Assembly: GCA_947475315.1 (NCBI GenBank)
Contig: CANJMY010000011.1
Span: 1-57,359 of the forward strand
DNA length: 57,359 nt
Source: Pseudomonadota bacterium
Lineage (GTDB): Bacteria > Myxococcota_A > UBA796 > GCA-2862545
Direction: 5' to 3'
The notes beneath the pieces were generated by a model. That model worked only from the letters and a program-made list of their open reading frames with translations, was not told the origin of the DNA and made no database searches. Below are positions 10,611-19,601 of this stretch, in pieces; position 1 is the first letter of the stretch; every line of letters starts with the position of its first letter. Position numbers and translations under genes: made by a program.

Positions 10611-12763
10611 TTTGTCACCCCGCGCTGCAGGTACTGGTACTGCGCTTCCACTTCGGACACGGCGTCGTTGCGCTCCTCAGTGACGGCTTTCTGCTCGTCC
10701 CCGTCGGCCACCCAGCGCGACCAATGCACGTTCACGACGCCCATGTCGGCGCCGAGGATGCTGGCGAGGAACTCACCCGAGAGGCGCGCGAAGTCGTCGC
10801 GCGCGACCGCGACGGCGAGATCGCGGATGGAGGCGTAGCGGGCGTCAAGCTCGGCCCGTTCGGCCTGCACGGCGTCGACCTGCTCGCGGAACGTGGCGCG
10901 CAGACGCTCCAGGTCCGTGGCCTTGAGCGAGGCGATGGAGGAGCCAACCTCGCGCACTCGCCCGATGGCAGCGGAGAGCGTCGCGTGCTGGGCGTCCAAG
11001 CGGGTGCTGGTCGGGTCCATGTCTGCGTCGATGCCCGAGGGGGCACGCAGCGCGCGGACCTCCTTGCGCAAGCGCTCCAGGTCTGCCTCAATCCCGCCGA
11101 GCTCAAGCGTGGAGGGCTTCTCGATGTTGTCCAGCACCGCCGCCTGCGTCGCGTCTGTGGTGACGGAGTTGCGAGGGCCAGCCATGTCGACCGTGGCCGC
11201 GGCCTGGGAGATGCGGCCGCGCAGCGCGTCCAGGTTGGCGCGGGCTTCGGCCAGGCGGCCCGACGGCGCGTTCGCCAGCGCGAGCCAGCGCGTCTCGACG
11301 TCGAGCAGCGCGATGCCCTGGTTGATGCCGGTGACCTGCGCAGACAGCACCGAGTAGCGCGCGGAGGTCACCGCGCTGGTGTCCGCCGACCCGCCGAGGG
11401 CCGGCGTGAGCGAGGCGATGATGGCCTCAGACGCCACGATGGCCGCCTCCTGCTTCTGCAGGTCGCGGTACATGTTCAGCGCGCGCGAGAACTGCGGGTC
11501 GTCGACCAGCAGTGCCACGGCGAACGGCGGGAGGGCCTCAGGGTCCTTGGGCGCCCAGACGCCGTCGGTGTCGTCGCCGAGCAGGTCGTTGAACAGCGCG
11601 TTCGCGTCTGCGTCGGGGCGGGAGAGCGTGGTGAACTTCTCGCGCACCGGCGTGTAGTCCGCGACCACCGACTGGTAGCTGGTCAGGGCGCGATCCCACT
11701 GGGCCTGCTGGAACTGCAGGTGGCCCTGTACCAAGCGAAGCTCGGCGGCGTACGCGTGGTTCGGGAAGCGCTCGAGGAACGCATCCACCGCGGCGGAGGC
11801 GGCCGGGTAGTCCTTGGCCTGGATGTAGACCCAGGCGATCTCGCGGAGCTTGTCCGGCGCGTAGGCGGAGTCGTCGCCGACCTTGGAGTAGGCCTCGGCG
11901 GCGTCACGCCACTCGCTCTCGTGTTCGAAGATACGGCCGATGGCGAGCCAGGCCAGATCGACGACGCGCATGTCCTCGAAGGTGACGGCCTCAAACGCGC
12001 CCAGGCGCGAGAACACGACGACGGCGTCGCGCATGGAGGGCTCGGTGCCCTCCTCCACCAGCATGGCGCCAAGTTGGTACTGCGCGCGGGCCCAGTACGG
12101 GCTCTCGGGCGCGATCTCGTTGAAGTAGCCCTTGGACTTGACGCGATCGCCCTTGGTGTGGAACGCGCGGCCCACGCTGTAGAGGATGACGTCGGTAGGC
12201 TGGACCTTCCCGCGGAGGATCTCACGCGTGTAGAGGTCGTCGAAGCGGGCAGTGTCCGCGTCGCGCGAGTAGATCTCGAGCAGACGACGCACGCCGTCCT
12301 CGCGGAAGGGGTGTTTGGCGTCTGCCGCGATCTCTTGGTAGGCGGCGGCGGCGAGGTCGTCGTTGCCCAGGAAGAACAGCGACTCGGCCAGATACCACTC
12401 GGCGTCCCAGCCCAGGCCGATGCCGTCGAGCGCGCGCGTGGTCACCAGGGCGAAGAACGCCTCAGCGGCGGGCTGGTAGTCTTCCAGCATGAACCGGACG
12501 ACGGCGTCCTGGTAGCGGTCCAGGGCGCGCTTGGTGCCGTAGACGTCCTCACCGGCGGCGGTCTGCTGCCGGATGGCCGTGGCCAAGTCCTGGACGTGGG
12601 TCACGCCGGCCTCGACCTTGACCAGATCGTCTTCCAGCGCGCCCGAAGGCGGCGTGGCGGCGAACGCGGCGTGGCCGGGGATCACGAGCGCCAACGCCAA
12701 CGACAGGCCCAGGACGGAACCGGGCGTCAGCCAAACCCGTGCCGGGGAGCGAGTGCGCCTCAT
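10607..12763 (-). CDS. Periplasmic TPR and coiled-coil protein (GltC-like)
   Basis: A 718-residue protein with a signal peptide (LGLSLALALVIPGHAAFA). Residues 50-430 contain TPR-type repeats, for example RFPNHAYAAELRLVQGHLQF; residues 440-680 are Ala/Arg/Glu-rich coiled coil. M. xanthus GltC is a periplasmic TPR protein of similar size. The ATG at 12763 overlaps the upstream stop (ATGA) and the gene overlaps the next TPR gene by 4 bases, so the two are made together. The C-terminal coiled coil may mediate binding to other cluster proteins; this is inference. Confidence 0.7.
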   Translation of the reverse strand: MRRTRSPARVWLTPGSVLGLSLALALVIPGHAAFAATPPSGALEDDLVKVEAGVTHVQDLATAIRQQTAAGEDVYGTKRALDRYQDAVVRFMLEDYQPAAEAFFALVTTRALDGIGLGWDAEWYLAESLFFLGNDDLAAAAYQEIAADAKHPFREDGVRRLLEIYSRDADTARFDDLYTREILRGKVQPTDVILYSVGRAFHTKGDRVKSKGYFNEIAPESPYWARAQYQLGAMLVEEGTEPSMRDAVVVFSRLGAFEAVTFEDMRVVDLAWLAIGRIFEHESEWRDAAEAYSKVGDDSAYAPDKLREIAWVYIQAKDYPAASAAVDAFLERFPNHAYAAELRLVQGHLQFQQAQWDRALTSYQSVVADYTPVREKFTTLSRPDADANALFNDLLGDDTDGVWAPKDPEALPPFAVALLVDDPQFSRALNMYRDLQKQEAAIVASEAIIASLTPALGGSADTSAVTSARYSVLSAQVTGINQGIALLDVETRWLALANAPSGRLAEARANLDALRGRISQAAATVDMAGPRNSVTTDATQAAVLDNIEKPSTLELGGIEADLERLRKEVRALRAPSGIDADMDPTSTRLDAQHATLSAAIGRVREVGSSIASLKATDLERLRATFREQVDAVQAERAELDARYASIRDLAVAVARDDFARLSGEFLASILGADMGVVNVHWSRWVADGDEQKAVTEERNDAVSEVEAQYQYLQRGVTK

Positions 12764-13446
12764 TCAGATCGGACCGTCTCGCTGCGAACTTCGTACTGGA
12801 CGGTGGGGCGCTCGGTGAACGCCTTCTTCACGCCGCCCTTGGCCACCGCATGCACGGTGACCTTGGTCGACATGCCAGCCTGAACCTCGAACGAGTAGGA
12901 GGACTCGACCTTGAAGCGGTAGTCCTGCACGTAGTCGAACATCTTGCCGCCGTTGCCGCGCAGCGAGAGCGTGACCTGCACCGCGTGGGTGCCGGGAGCG
13001 ACCGCGCCGTCTTCGACGGTGACGCCCTCGTCCGGAATGGGGGTACCCTCCGCGAGCGCCCAGGTGAACACGGGCTTGCCGTCCAGGTAGTACTGGACGC
13101 CTTCGACCGTGTAGTCCCGCGACAGGTCATCGACGTGCGTGATCTTGAGCGTGGAGCCCGTACCGGAGCCTTCGACGACGAGCTCACGGAGGAGCTCAAG
13201 CGTGGCCTTGGAGCGGAACACACGCTCCTGGAGGTCATGCACCTGGGCTTCCGCCGTGTGCAGGTCCCGAAGGAACTCACGGGGGATGGCGGCTTCCTCG
13301 GCAGGAGCGGGCGTAGCAGCCCCCTCCGGAGCGGCGGCCGGGGCGGACGAGTCTGCGGAGCCGCCGTCCTGGGCGTACGAAACGCCACAAGTCAGCACAC
13401 CCCAGACCGAGAGACTAGCAAGCGCGGAGGCGATCCAAGGGCGCAC
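12760..13446 (-). CDS. Secreted protein with coiled-coil stalk and beta-sandwich, unknown function
   Basis: I place the start at the GTG at 13446, behind GGGAGA, giving 228 residues with a good signal peptide (WIASALASLSVWGVLTCGVSYA). An ATG at 13548 overlapping the dacB stop (TGATG) is an alternative that would put 34 extra residues before it. The mature protein has an Ala/Pro-rich linker, a short coiled coil (TAEAQVHDLQERVFRSKATL) and a beta-rich domain (GVQYYLDGKPVF, GTHAVQVTLSLRG, YSFEVQAG). The beta domain is like those that bind partner proteins or sugar, but I do not recognise the family. It is co-transcribed with the Glt-like genes and precedes GltC. Confidence 0.7.
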   Translation of the reverse strand: MRPWIASALASLSVWGVLTCGVSYAQDGGSADSSAPAAAPEGAATPAPAEEAAIPREFLRDLHTAEAQVHDLQERVFRSKATLELLRELVVEGSGTGSTLKITHVDDLSRDYTVEGVQYYLDGKPVFTWALAEGTPIPDEGVTVEDGAVAPGTHAVQVTLSLRGNGGKMFDYVQDYRFKVESSYSFEVQAGMSTKVTVHAVAKGGVKKAFTERPTVQYEVRSETVRSE

Positions 13447-13547
13447 GTGGGCTCTCCCGGCGTACCAGATGGCACGCCAGCGGTCTTGTATCGGAGCACC
13501 GGTCTTTCGGCCAACCGGGCGTTGAAGGTCCGACGAACCATTCACCA

Positions 13548-15065
13548 TCATGGCGCCGCCGCGGGCGTCGTCATGGCGCCGTACGGGAGCAAGGCACGGA
13601 GCATCTGGTCCTCCAGAGACTTCACCCGGTCAGAGTCCCCTTCCACCGCGTTCGCGAAGAAGGTGAACGTGTACATGGTGCCGTCGTCGGCCCGCAGGTA
13701 CCCGGCGAGCGCGGACACGTCCGACAGCGTGCCCGTCTTGGCACGAACACGGCCAGGAAACTCGGAGAGTCGGCGTTCCATCGTGCCGTCCACCCCGGCG
13801 ATCGCGAGCGAGGTGACGAACTCCGGCCCCACGCGCGGGTCGGCCAACATCGCGCGGAGCACCCGGTTCATCACACTCGGCGTGACGCGCGCGTCGCGGG
13901 TCAGGCCGCTGCCGTTGATCAGCACGTAGTCCGCCGGCGACACGCCCAGGCGCTCCAGGTAGGTCCGGACGACGTCCATGCCGGCCTCGGTCGACCCCTC
14001 CCCGCGCAGCTCAGCGCCCATCACGCGGGCGATCGACTCGGCCATGAAGTTCGAGCTGTACTTGTTGGTGTCCATCAAGACACTGGCGAGCGGCGCCGAT
14101 GTGATGCGCCGCAGCCGGTCCGCGTCCGAAGGCGTCTTGCCTCGGTGGATCTTGCCGCTGAACTTGGGGCCCACGGTCTTGAGCAGGTCGGAGACCACGC
14201 CCGCCATGTGGAGCGTGAGGTCGGGGATGGTGCGACGGTAACGGCGCACCGGCGCGTCGCTCGGCAAGAGCCCGTCCACCACGAAGGTGACGTGATCGGG
14301 CGACACCTGTCGGTCGATGTCGAGGCGGGTGCGGGCGCGCGTGCTGCCCGTCGCCAGCTCGCCTTCGATGCGGACGTAGTCGCCAGCCGGAGGTTCGACC
14401 TCGACCACGCCCGGCTGACCGTCGGCCAGGCCGGGGCGGACGACCAGCGTCACCTGCCCGAACTCCAGCTCGCACGCGCCGACGGTCGGGTAGTACGCGG
14501 GCCCCTGCAGGCGATCGGCGGGGACCTCCCAGCCCACCAGCTCGGGGTCGGACGTGAAGTAGGTGTCGTCCAGGACGATGTCCCCGTCGATCTCGGAGAT
14601 CCCGTCCGACTTGAGGGCTGAGAGCATGCGCCAGAGCTTCTCCGCACCCAAAGTCGGATCGCCGCGACCGCGGATGTAGAGGTTTCCCTTTAGGACGCCC
14701 TTTTCGATCTTCCCGTCGGTCAGCACGTCGGTGTTGAAGGTCCACGCGGGGCCGAGCGCGTCGAGCGCCGCGGCCGAGGTGAGGATCTTCATCGTGCTGG
14801 CCGGGACGAAGCGCTTGTCGGACTGCCAGGCCAGGACCGGCGCGCCGTCCGAAACACGGACCACCTCAAGCCCTGCGTCGAAGCCGTGGAACTCGGGCCC
14901 GGCCAGGATGGGCGCCAGCAGCTCGGCCACCGCACCGGTAGCCGTGATGGTCGGCACCTCCTCCACCACCGGGGGAGGCGGCGCCGGTGGCTTGGCCCGG
15001 CCCGCGCCCGCCACGAGGGGGAACGCCAGGAATCCGACCGCCAACCACACCCGACGCAAACGCAT
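13548..15065 (-). CDS. dacB: D-alanyl-D-alanine carboxypeptidase/endopeptidase, PBP4 type (peptidase S13)
   Basis: DacB trims peptide cross-links of peptidoglycan in the periplasm. The 505-residue protein has a signal peptide (AVGFLAFPLVAG), the S13 serine motif ASTMK with nucleophile Ser90, the SSN triad in YSSNFMAE, and KTGTL near the C-terminus, in the expected order and spacing. The long insert between SxxK and SxN is normal for PBP4. The ATG at 15065 is chosen over 15095 because GAGGGG precedes it and the signal peptide then starts cleanly. It is the first gene of the minus-strand operon leading into the Glt-like genes, which suggests wall remodelling may be coordinated with the trans-envelope machine. 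Confidence 0.92.
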   Translation of the reverse strand: MRLRRVWLAVGFLAFPLVAGAGRAKPPAPPPPVVEEVPTITATGAVAELLAPILAGPEFHGFDAGLEVVRVSDGAPVLAWQSDKRFVPASTMKILTSAAALDALGPAWTFNTDVLTDGKIEKGVLKGNLYIRGRGDPTLGAEKLWRMLSALKSDGISEIDGDIVLDDTYFTSDPELVGWEVPADRLQGPAYYPTVGACELEFGQVTLVVRPGLADGQPGVVEVEPPAGDYVRIEGELATGSTRARTRLDIDRQVSPDHVTFVVDGLLPSDAPVRRYRRTIPDLTLHMAGVVSDLLKTVGPKFSGKIHRGKTPSDADRLRRITSAPLASVLMDTNKYSSNFMAESIARVMGAELRGEGSTEAGMDVVRTYLERLGVSPADYVLINGSGLTRDARVTPSVMNRVLRAMLADPRVGPEFVTSLAIAGVDGTMERRLSEFPGRVRAKTGTLSDVSALAGYLRADDGTMYTFTFFANAVEGDSDRVKSLEDQMLRALLPYGAMTTPAAAP

Positions 15066-15142
15066 CCAGCTCGTCCCCTCTTCCGCACGGACCATGCCGT
15101 CCGCCAGAATGCGTTACCACGACACCACGCCGTCGTCCGTCG

Positions 15143-17623
15143 ATGGCCCGCGGAGCGTGCTTGATCGTCACGACAACGCTGTGGATGGCAATGGCCCTCG
15201 GGCAGACCACGCCCGAGCCCATGCTGATCGATCCTGGCCTGGTCCCCGGCGCCGGGCTCGCGGCTGAGGGCGGCCCAGGCACGCTCTGGGTAAACCCGGC
15301 GAACCTCGCCTACGATCCCGATCCGGGTTGGGGCGTGTTCTTCCGGTACGGACCGGACGATCGCAGCCCGTTCTCCGGCGGCGCCGCGGCCCGCGTGGGC
15401 GGACTTTCGGGCGGGCTGCGCTGGTTTGAGCGCGAGGGCTCCAACCCGGACTTCTCGATCGACCTCGCGGCGGGAGTGCAGCTCCCCAAGCGAATCGCGA
15501 TCGGCCTCTCGGCCCACTGGTGGCTGCTCGCGGCCAAGCGCAACATCCTCGCCTTCGATGCGTCGGCGGCGTGGCGTCCCCTGCCCTGGCTCGGCATGAC
15601 GGTGCTCACCCGCAACATCGGTGACCCTGGCAGCCGCACGGACGGCATCCCGCAGACCGGCGTGGGTCTGGCCATCCGCCCGCTCGGCCGCGGCGTCGTG
15701 TTCGGCGTCGACTACCTGCACAGCTTCCTGGACGCAGACTCCACCGACGTCTTCGCATTCAACGCCCGCATCCGCCCGACGCGCGGGCTGTTCCTGCGCG
15801 CCGCCGTCGACTCGCGGCTGGAATTCGGCGCCGGCCTCGAGCTTTACTTCGGTGGTCGCGGCTTTGGCCTGTGGACCGGCACCCGCGACGACGCCGGCAT
15901 CCCAGACGTGATGGGCTGGGTCGCGAGCGACGAGCGCGACGAGCACGTGGCGCCGCCGCACAACCGGGTCGACGCGATCGATCTGACGACCGAGCCCGAG
16001 TACCTGCCCGTTCGCCGCCTGCTCTCGCCGTCCGACCTGTCCTGGTGGGAGGCGCTCGATCAGTTCGCGCGCGCGGCCGAGGCCCCCGGCGTACGCGGCG
16101 TTTACCTCACGCTCGGCGGCGCCGACATGTCGTGGGCGCGGTGGCAAGAGCTGCGCAGCGCGATCGGGCGCACGCGCGCGGCTGGCAAGGACGTGATCGT
16201 CGAGCTGGTCGGCGCGGTCGGGAACGGCGCGCTCTACGCGGCGTCCGGCGCGACGGAGGTGCTCGCGCACCCCGCGGCGACGCTGGATCTCACGGGTGTC
16301 TCCACCGAGAACTTCTACCTGGGCGGCGCGCTGGAGTCGTTCGGCGTGGACGTGGACGTGGTGCGCCGGAGCGCGTTCAAGTCCGCAGGCGAGATGTACA
16401 CGGAGCGCGAGCCCTCCCCCGCCGATCGGCTGCAGGAGGACGCGCTGCTCGACGACCGCTACGACGCGCTCGTCCAGGGGATCGCCGACGGCCGTGCCAG
16501 GACGACCGACGACGTGAAGGCGTGGATCGACGGCGGCCCGTACACTGCCGAGGAGGCCGTGGCGCTGGGGCTGGTCGACGCCCGCGCGTACCCGGATCAG
16601 GCGCGCGCCAAGCTCGACGAGCGCTACAAGATGGACATCCGCACGGTGGACCTGTCCCGTCGCCCGCGCGCGCGCACCGGCTGGGAGCCGCCCGAGCAGA
16701 TCACCGTGGTCTACGTCGAGGGCGCGATCACCAGCGGACCGTCCCGGCACGGCGGCCTGCTGCCGGTCAACACGGCCGGCAGCGAGACGATCGTCGCGCA
16801 GCTCGACCGCGTGGCCAAGGACGCCGAGACGCGCGCCGTGGTCCTGCGCGTCGACTCGCCCGGCGGGTCGAGCTTTGGCAGCGACGAGATCTGGCGCGCG
16901 ATCGAGCGGGTGAAGGCGGCCGGAAAGCCTGTCGTCGTCAGCATGGGCGGCGTGGCGGCGAGCGGCGGCTACTACATCTCCGCGGGCGCCGACGCGATCT
17001 GGGCCGAGCCCACCACCATCACCGGCAGCATCGGCGTGATCGCCATGAAGCCGACGCTCGCGGGGCTGCTCGACCGCGTGGGCATCACCACCTGGCGCGA
17101 TCAGCGCGGCCGCAACGCGGGCATGAGCTCGCCGCTGTTCCCGTGGGACCCGGTGCAGCGAGCGCGCATGGAGGCGATCGTCGGCGCCGACTACGAGACC
17201 TTCAAGGATCGCGTGGCGACCGGTCGCGGCATGACCGTCGAGCAGGTCGAGGCGATCGCGCAGGGCCGCATCTGGTCGGGCACGGACGCCAAGGAGCACC
17301 ACCTGATCGACGAGCTAGGCGGCCTGCCAGAGGCGATCCAGGACGCGCGACGTCTGGCGGGCATCCCCGACAAGCGTGAGGTCGAGGTCATCGGCCTGCG
17401 CGATCGTCGGCGCATCTCCGACGTGCTTCTGCCGGACCTGTCGCTCATCCCCATGCAGATGGCGCACCTCCGCATCGAGCGCGCGATGGCGAACCTGGCC
17501 GCCGGCGGCTTCACCGCGGGCATGCCGATCCAGCCCCTCCAGGGCCTGCTCTGGCTCTCCAGCCAGGACGAGGTGCTGTGGCGCCTGGATCCGCAGCTCC
17601 TCAAAGCGATGAACACGCGGTGA
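15143..17623 (+). CDS. sppA: Signal peptide peptidase SppA with N-terminal barrel-like domain
   Basis: The 826-residue protein is much longer than the usual 300-620. Residues 1-21 look like a signal peptide. Residues 25-260 begin with GTLWVNPANLA and continue with alternating strands such as AIGLSAHWWLLAA and GVVFGVDYLHSFLD, resembling an outer-membrane barrel of the PorV/FadL kind. The rest is a tandem SppA protease: Lys413 (in FKSAGEMYTE) and Ser607 (in GGVAASGGYY) correspond to the E. coli Lys/Ser catalytic dyad. SppA degrades leftover signal peptides. No clear ribosome site precedes the ATG. It is divergent from dacB (77-bp gap) and overlaps the next gene by 4 bases. Confidence 0.85.
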   Translation: MARGACLIVTTTLWMAMALGQTTPEPMLIDPGLVPGAGLAAEGGPGTLWVNPANLAYDPDPGWGVFFRYGPDDRSPFSGGAAARVGGLSGGLRWFEREGSNPDFSIDLAAGVQLPKRIAIGLSAHWWLLAAKRNILAFDASAAWRPLPWLGMTVLTRNIGDPGSRTDGIPQTGVGLAIRPLGRGVVFGVDYLHSFLDADSTDVFAFNARIRPTRGLFLRAAVDSRLEFGAGLELYFGGRGFGLWTGTRDDAGIPDVMGWVASDERDEHVAPPHNRVDAIDLTTEPEYLPVRRLLSPSDLSWWEALDQFARAAEAPGVRGVYLTLGGADMSWARWQELRSAIGRTRAAGKDVIVELVGAVGNGALYAASGATEVLAHPAATLDLTGVSTENFYLGGALESFGVDVDVVRRSAFKSAGEMYTEREPSPADRLQEDALLDDRYDALVQGIADGRARTTDDVKAWIDGGPYTAEEAVALGLVDARAYPDQARAKLDERYKMDIRTVDLSRRPRARTGWEPPEQITVVYVEGAITSGPSRHGGLLPVNTAGSETIVAQLDRVAKDAETRAVVLRVDSPGGSSFGSDEIWRAIERVKAAGKPVVVSMGGVAASGGYYISAGADAIWAEPTTITGSIGVIAMKPTLAGLLDRVGITTWRDQRGRNAGMSSPLFPWDPVQRARMEAIVGADYETFKDRVATGRGMTVEQVEAIAQGRIWSGTDAKEHHLIDELGGLPEAIQDARRLAGIPDKREVEVIGLRDRRRISDVLLPDLSLIPMQMAHLRIERAMANLAAGGFTAGMPIQPLQGLLWLSSQDEVLWRLDPQLLKAMNTR

Positions 17624-19011
17624 CCGCGCAGATCTTGGTGGTGGACGACGACCGCGGCGTGCGCACCGCGCTCGACGTGAACCTGGGCAAGCGGGGCTGG
17701 CAGGTCGTGCTGGCTGACGGCGTGCGCGCCGCCCTGCGTCTGCTGCGTGAGCGCCCGTTCGACGTGGTGCTCACCGACGTGAAGATGCCGGACGGCAGCG
17801 GCATCGATCTGGTCGAGCAGGTGAAGGCATCGTGGCCCGAGACGCAGGTCGTCGTCATGACCGGCTTCGGCAGCGTGTCGGACGCAGTCCGCGCGATGAA
17901 GGCGGGCGCTGAGGACTACCTGATCAAGCCGATCGAGCGTGACGCGCTCTACGTCGTGCTCGACCGCGCGATCGCACACCGCACGCTGCGCGCCGAGCTG
18001 GTGCAGCTGCGACGCGACGTCACCGCCAAGTACGGGTTCCAGAACCTGGTCGGCGCGTCCGCCTCGATGCTGTCGGTCTACGAGGACGTGGCGGCCGTCG
18101 CGGACAGCAGCGCGACCGTGTTGCTCCAGGGCGCCACCGGCACCGGCAAGGAGCTGCTCGCCCACGCGCTGCACTATCGAAGCCGCCGCGCGCAGCGCCC
18201 CTTCGTGCGGGTGAACTGCACGGCCATCCCGGAGAACCTCCTGGAGTCCGAGCTGTTCGGCCATGAGAAAGGCTCGTTCACCGGCGCCATCCGACAGCAC
18301 CGCGGCAAGTTCGAGCAGGCCGACGGCGGCACCCTGTTCCTGGACGAGATCGGCGAGATGGACCTGGGCATGCAGTCCAAGCTGCTGCGCGTCCTGGAGT
18401 CCGGCGAGCTGTCTCGCATCGGCGGCAGCGAGACGATCACCGTCGACGTGCGCGTGCTGGCCGCCACCAACCGCGACCTTCAGCGCGAGGTCGACGAGGG
18501 CCGCTTCCGCGCCGACCTGTTCTACCGCCTGAACGTGGTGACGCTGCGCGTGCCGTCGCTGCGCGAGCGCCGCGACGACGTGCCGCTGCTGGTCGAGCAC
18601 TTCGTGAAGAAGGCCGCGGCGGCCGAGCAACGCGACGTGCCGCCCGTGAGCGCGGACTGCATGGCCACACTCGTCGCGTACGATTGGCCGGGCAACGTGC
18701 GGCAGCTGGAGCACCTCGTCACGCGCGCGGTGCTGCTGCATCGCGACGGCCCCTGGCTCGACATCGCCCTGCCCGAGGACACGCCCAGCAGCGTGGTCAC
18801 CGGGCCCGCCAGCATGCCCGCGGCGCCCGTGCTCGACATGCCGCTGCACGACGCGCTCGATGACGTGGAGCGTCGGATCCTGCTGGCGGCGCTGGAGGCG
18901 TGCGGCGGCGTGCAAGCGCAGGTCGCCAAGCGGCTGGGCCTCTCCAAGTCGAATCTGTCCTACCGGCTCAAGCGTCTGGGCATAGAGCGAAAGGACGTGC
19001 GCTACGGGTGA
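17620..19011 (+). CDS. NtrC-type sigma-54 response regulator
   Basis: A 463-residue regulator in three parts: receiver domain (acidic pocket VVDDD, phospho-acceptor Asp53 in LTDVKMPDG, Lys103), AAA+ domain with Walker A GATGTGKE at 171-178 and the sigma-54 contact loop GSFTGA at 218-223, and a Fis-type helix-turn-helix at the C-terminus (AKRLGLSKSNLSYRLKRLG). It should activate sigma-54 promoters when phosphorylated. The start is a GTG inside the sppA stop (GTGA), so it is coupled to sppA; no sensor kinase is in the window. The frame extends upstream into sppA, but that part is not conserved receiver sequence. Confidence 0.92.
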   Translation: MTAQILVVDDDRGVRTALDVNLGKRGWQVVLADGVRAALRLLRERPFDVVLTDVKMPDGSGIDLVEQVKASWPETQVVVMTGFGSVSDAVRAMKAGAEDYLIKPIERDALYVVLDRAIAHRTLRAELVQLRRDVTAKYGFQNLVGASASMLSVYEDVAAVADSSATVLLQGATGTGKELLAHALHYRSRRAQRPFVRVNCTAIPENLLESELFGHEKGSFTGAIRQHRGKFEQADGGTLFLDEIGEMDLGMQSKLLRVLESGELSRIGGSETITVDVRVLAATNRDLQREVDEGRFRADLFYRLNVVTLRVPSLRERRDDVPLLVEHFVKKAAAAEQRDVPPVSADCMATLVAYDWPGNVRQLEHLVTRAVLLHRDGPWLDIALPEDTPSSVVTGPASMPAAPVLDMPLHDALDDVERRILLAALEACGGVQAQVAKRLGLSKSNLSYRLKRLGIERKDVRYG

Positions 19012-19073
19012 CCGTCGAACGCCGCACCTCGCGCGGTGCGCGCGCGATCGTGCGCCGACACCGCGCGCGGGCC

Positions 19074-19101
19074 TTGCAGACGTCGCTTGGCTGGATTAAA
19101 A
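19074..19101 (+). promoter_or_regulatory. Possible promoter of tRNA-Phe
   Basis: TTGCAG (19074-19079) and TTAAAA (19096-19101) are 16 bases apart, and the tRNA starts 11 bases after the second hexamer. The match is moderate, but the A/T-rich -10 stands out in very GC-rich surroundings. Confidence 0.4.
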
Positions 19102-19112
19102 GCGCGGCGCTC

Positions 19113-19185
19113 GGCCGGATAGCTCAGTTGGTAGAGCAGCGGATTGAAAATCCGCGTGTCGGGGGTTCAACTCCCTCTCTGGCCA
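19113..19185 (+). tRNA. tRNA-Phe (anticodon GAA)
   Basis: The 73-base cloverleaf has acceptor arms GGCCGGA and TCTGGCC, a D-arm AGCTCAGTTGGTAGAGC, an anticodon arm with GAA at 19146-19148, and a T-arm GGGGGTTCAACTCCC. The CCA end is not encoded and must be added after transcription. It lies between the response regulator and the convergent ferredoxin gene and is followed by a terminator. Confidence 0.96.
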
Positions 19186-19191
19186 CACCTT

Positions 19192-19220
19192 AAAGCCCAC
19201 CTTCATCGGTGGGCTTTTTT
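19192..19220 (+). terminator. Rho-independent terminator after tRNA-Phe
   Basis: AAAGCCCACC (19192-19201) pairs perfectly with GGTGGGCTTT (19208-19217) around a 6-base loop, and a run of six T begins at 19215. On the other strand the stem also ends in TTTAA, so it may also stop transcripts arriving from the ferredoxin side. Confidence 0.9.
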
Positions 19221-19323
19221 GTTTCTCCCGCCCGCCTCGTGGGCGCCGCAGCGCGAGGACGACCACCCGGCGCGCGCTGCGCAGCCCCACACACGCTCGG
19301 GCGCCACGACTCGCGGACGAGCG

Positions 19324-19599
19324 CTAGATGCCTGGGTCGAGCCGGACGACGACGTCGCCGAGCAGCTTGGCCTGGCAGCCGAGGCGCTGGTCGGGCCGGT
19401 CCAGGAACGGCTCCTCGTCAAAGCCCACCGGCGACAGCGCGTCCATGCCGGAGATCACGGCGACCCGGCACGAGTTGCAGGCCGCGAAGCCGCCGCACTC
19501 GGTCTCGATGTGGATGCCGCCCTGGTCGCAGGCCTCCAGGAGCGTGGCGCCCACCGGCGCCTCGACCGCTCCGAGACCGTCTACGACCAGCCGCGGCAC
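19324..19599 (-). CDS. [2Fe-2S] ferredoxin
   Basis: A 91-residue plant-type ferredoxin: Cys35, Cys41 and Cys44 (in ECGGFAACNSC) plus Cys75 (in RLGCQAK) are the four ligands of a [2Fe-2S] cluster. It carries electrons for unknown partners. It starts at a GTG two bases after the nusB stop, with GAGGG about ten bases upstream, and is the last gene of the riboflavin/nusB operon. Association with ribosome and vitamin genes does not point to a specific redox partner. Confidence 0.9.
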   Translation of the reverse strand: MPRLVVDGLGAVEAPVGATLLEACDQGGIHIETECGGFAACNSCRVAVISGMDALSPVGFDEEPFLDRPDQRLGCQAKLLGDVVVRLDPGI

Positions 19600-19601
19600 G
19601 A

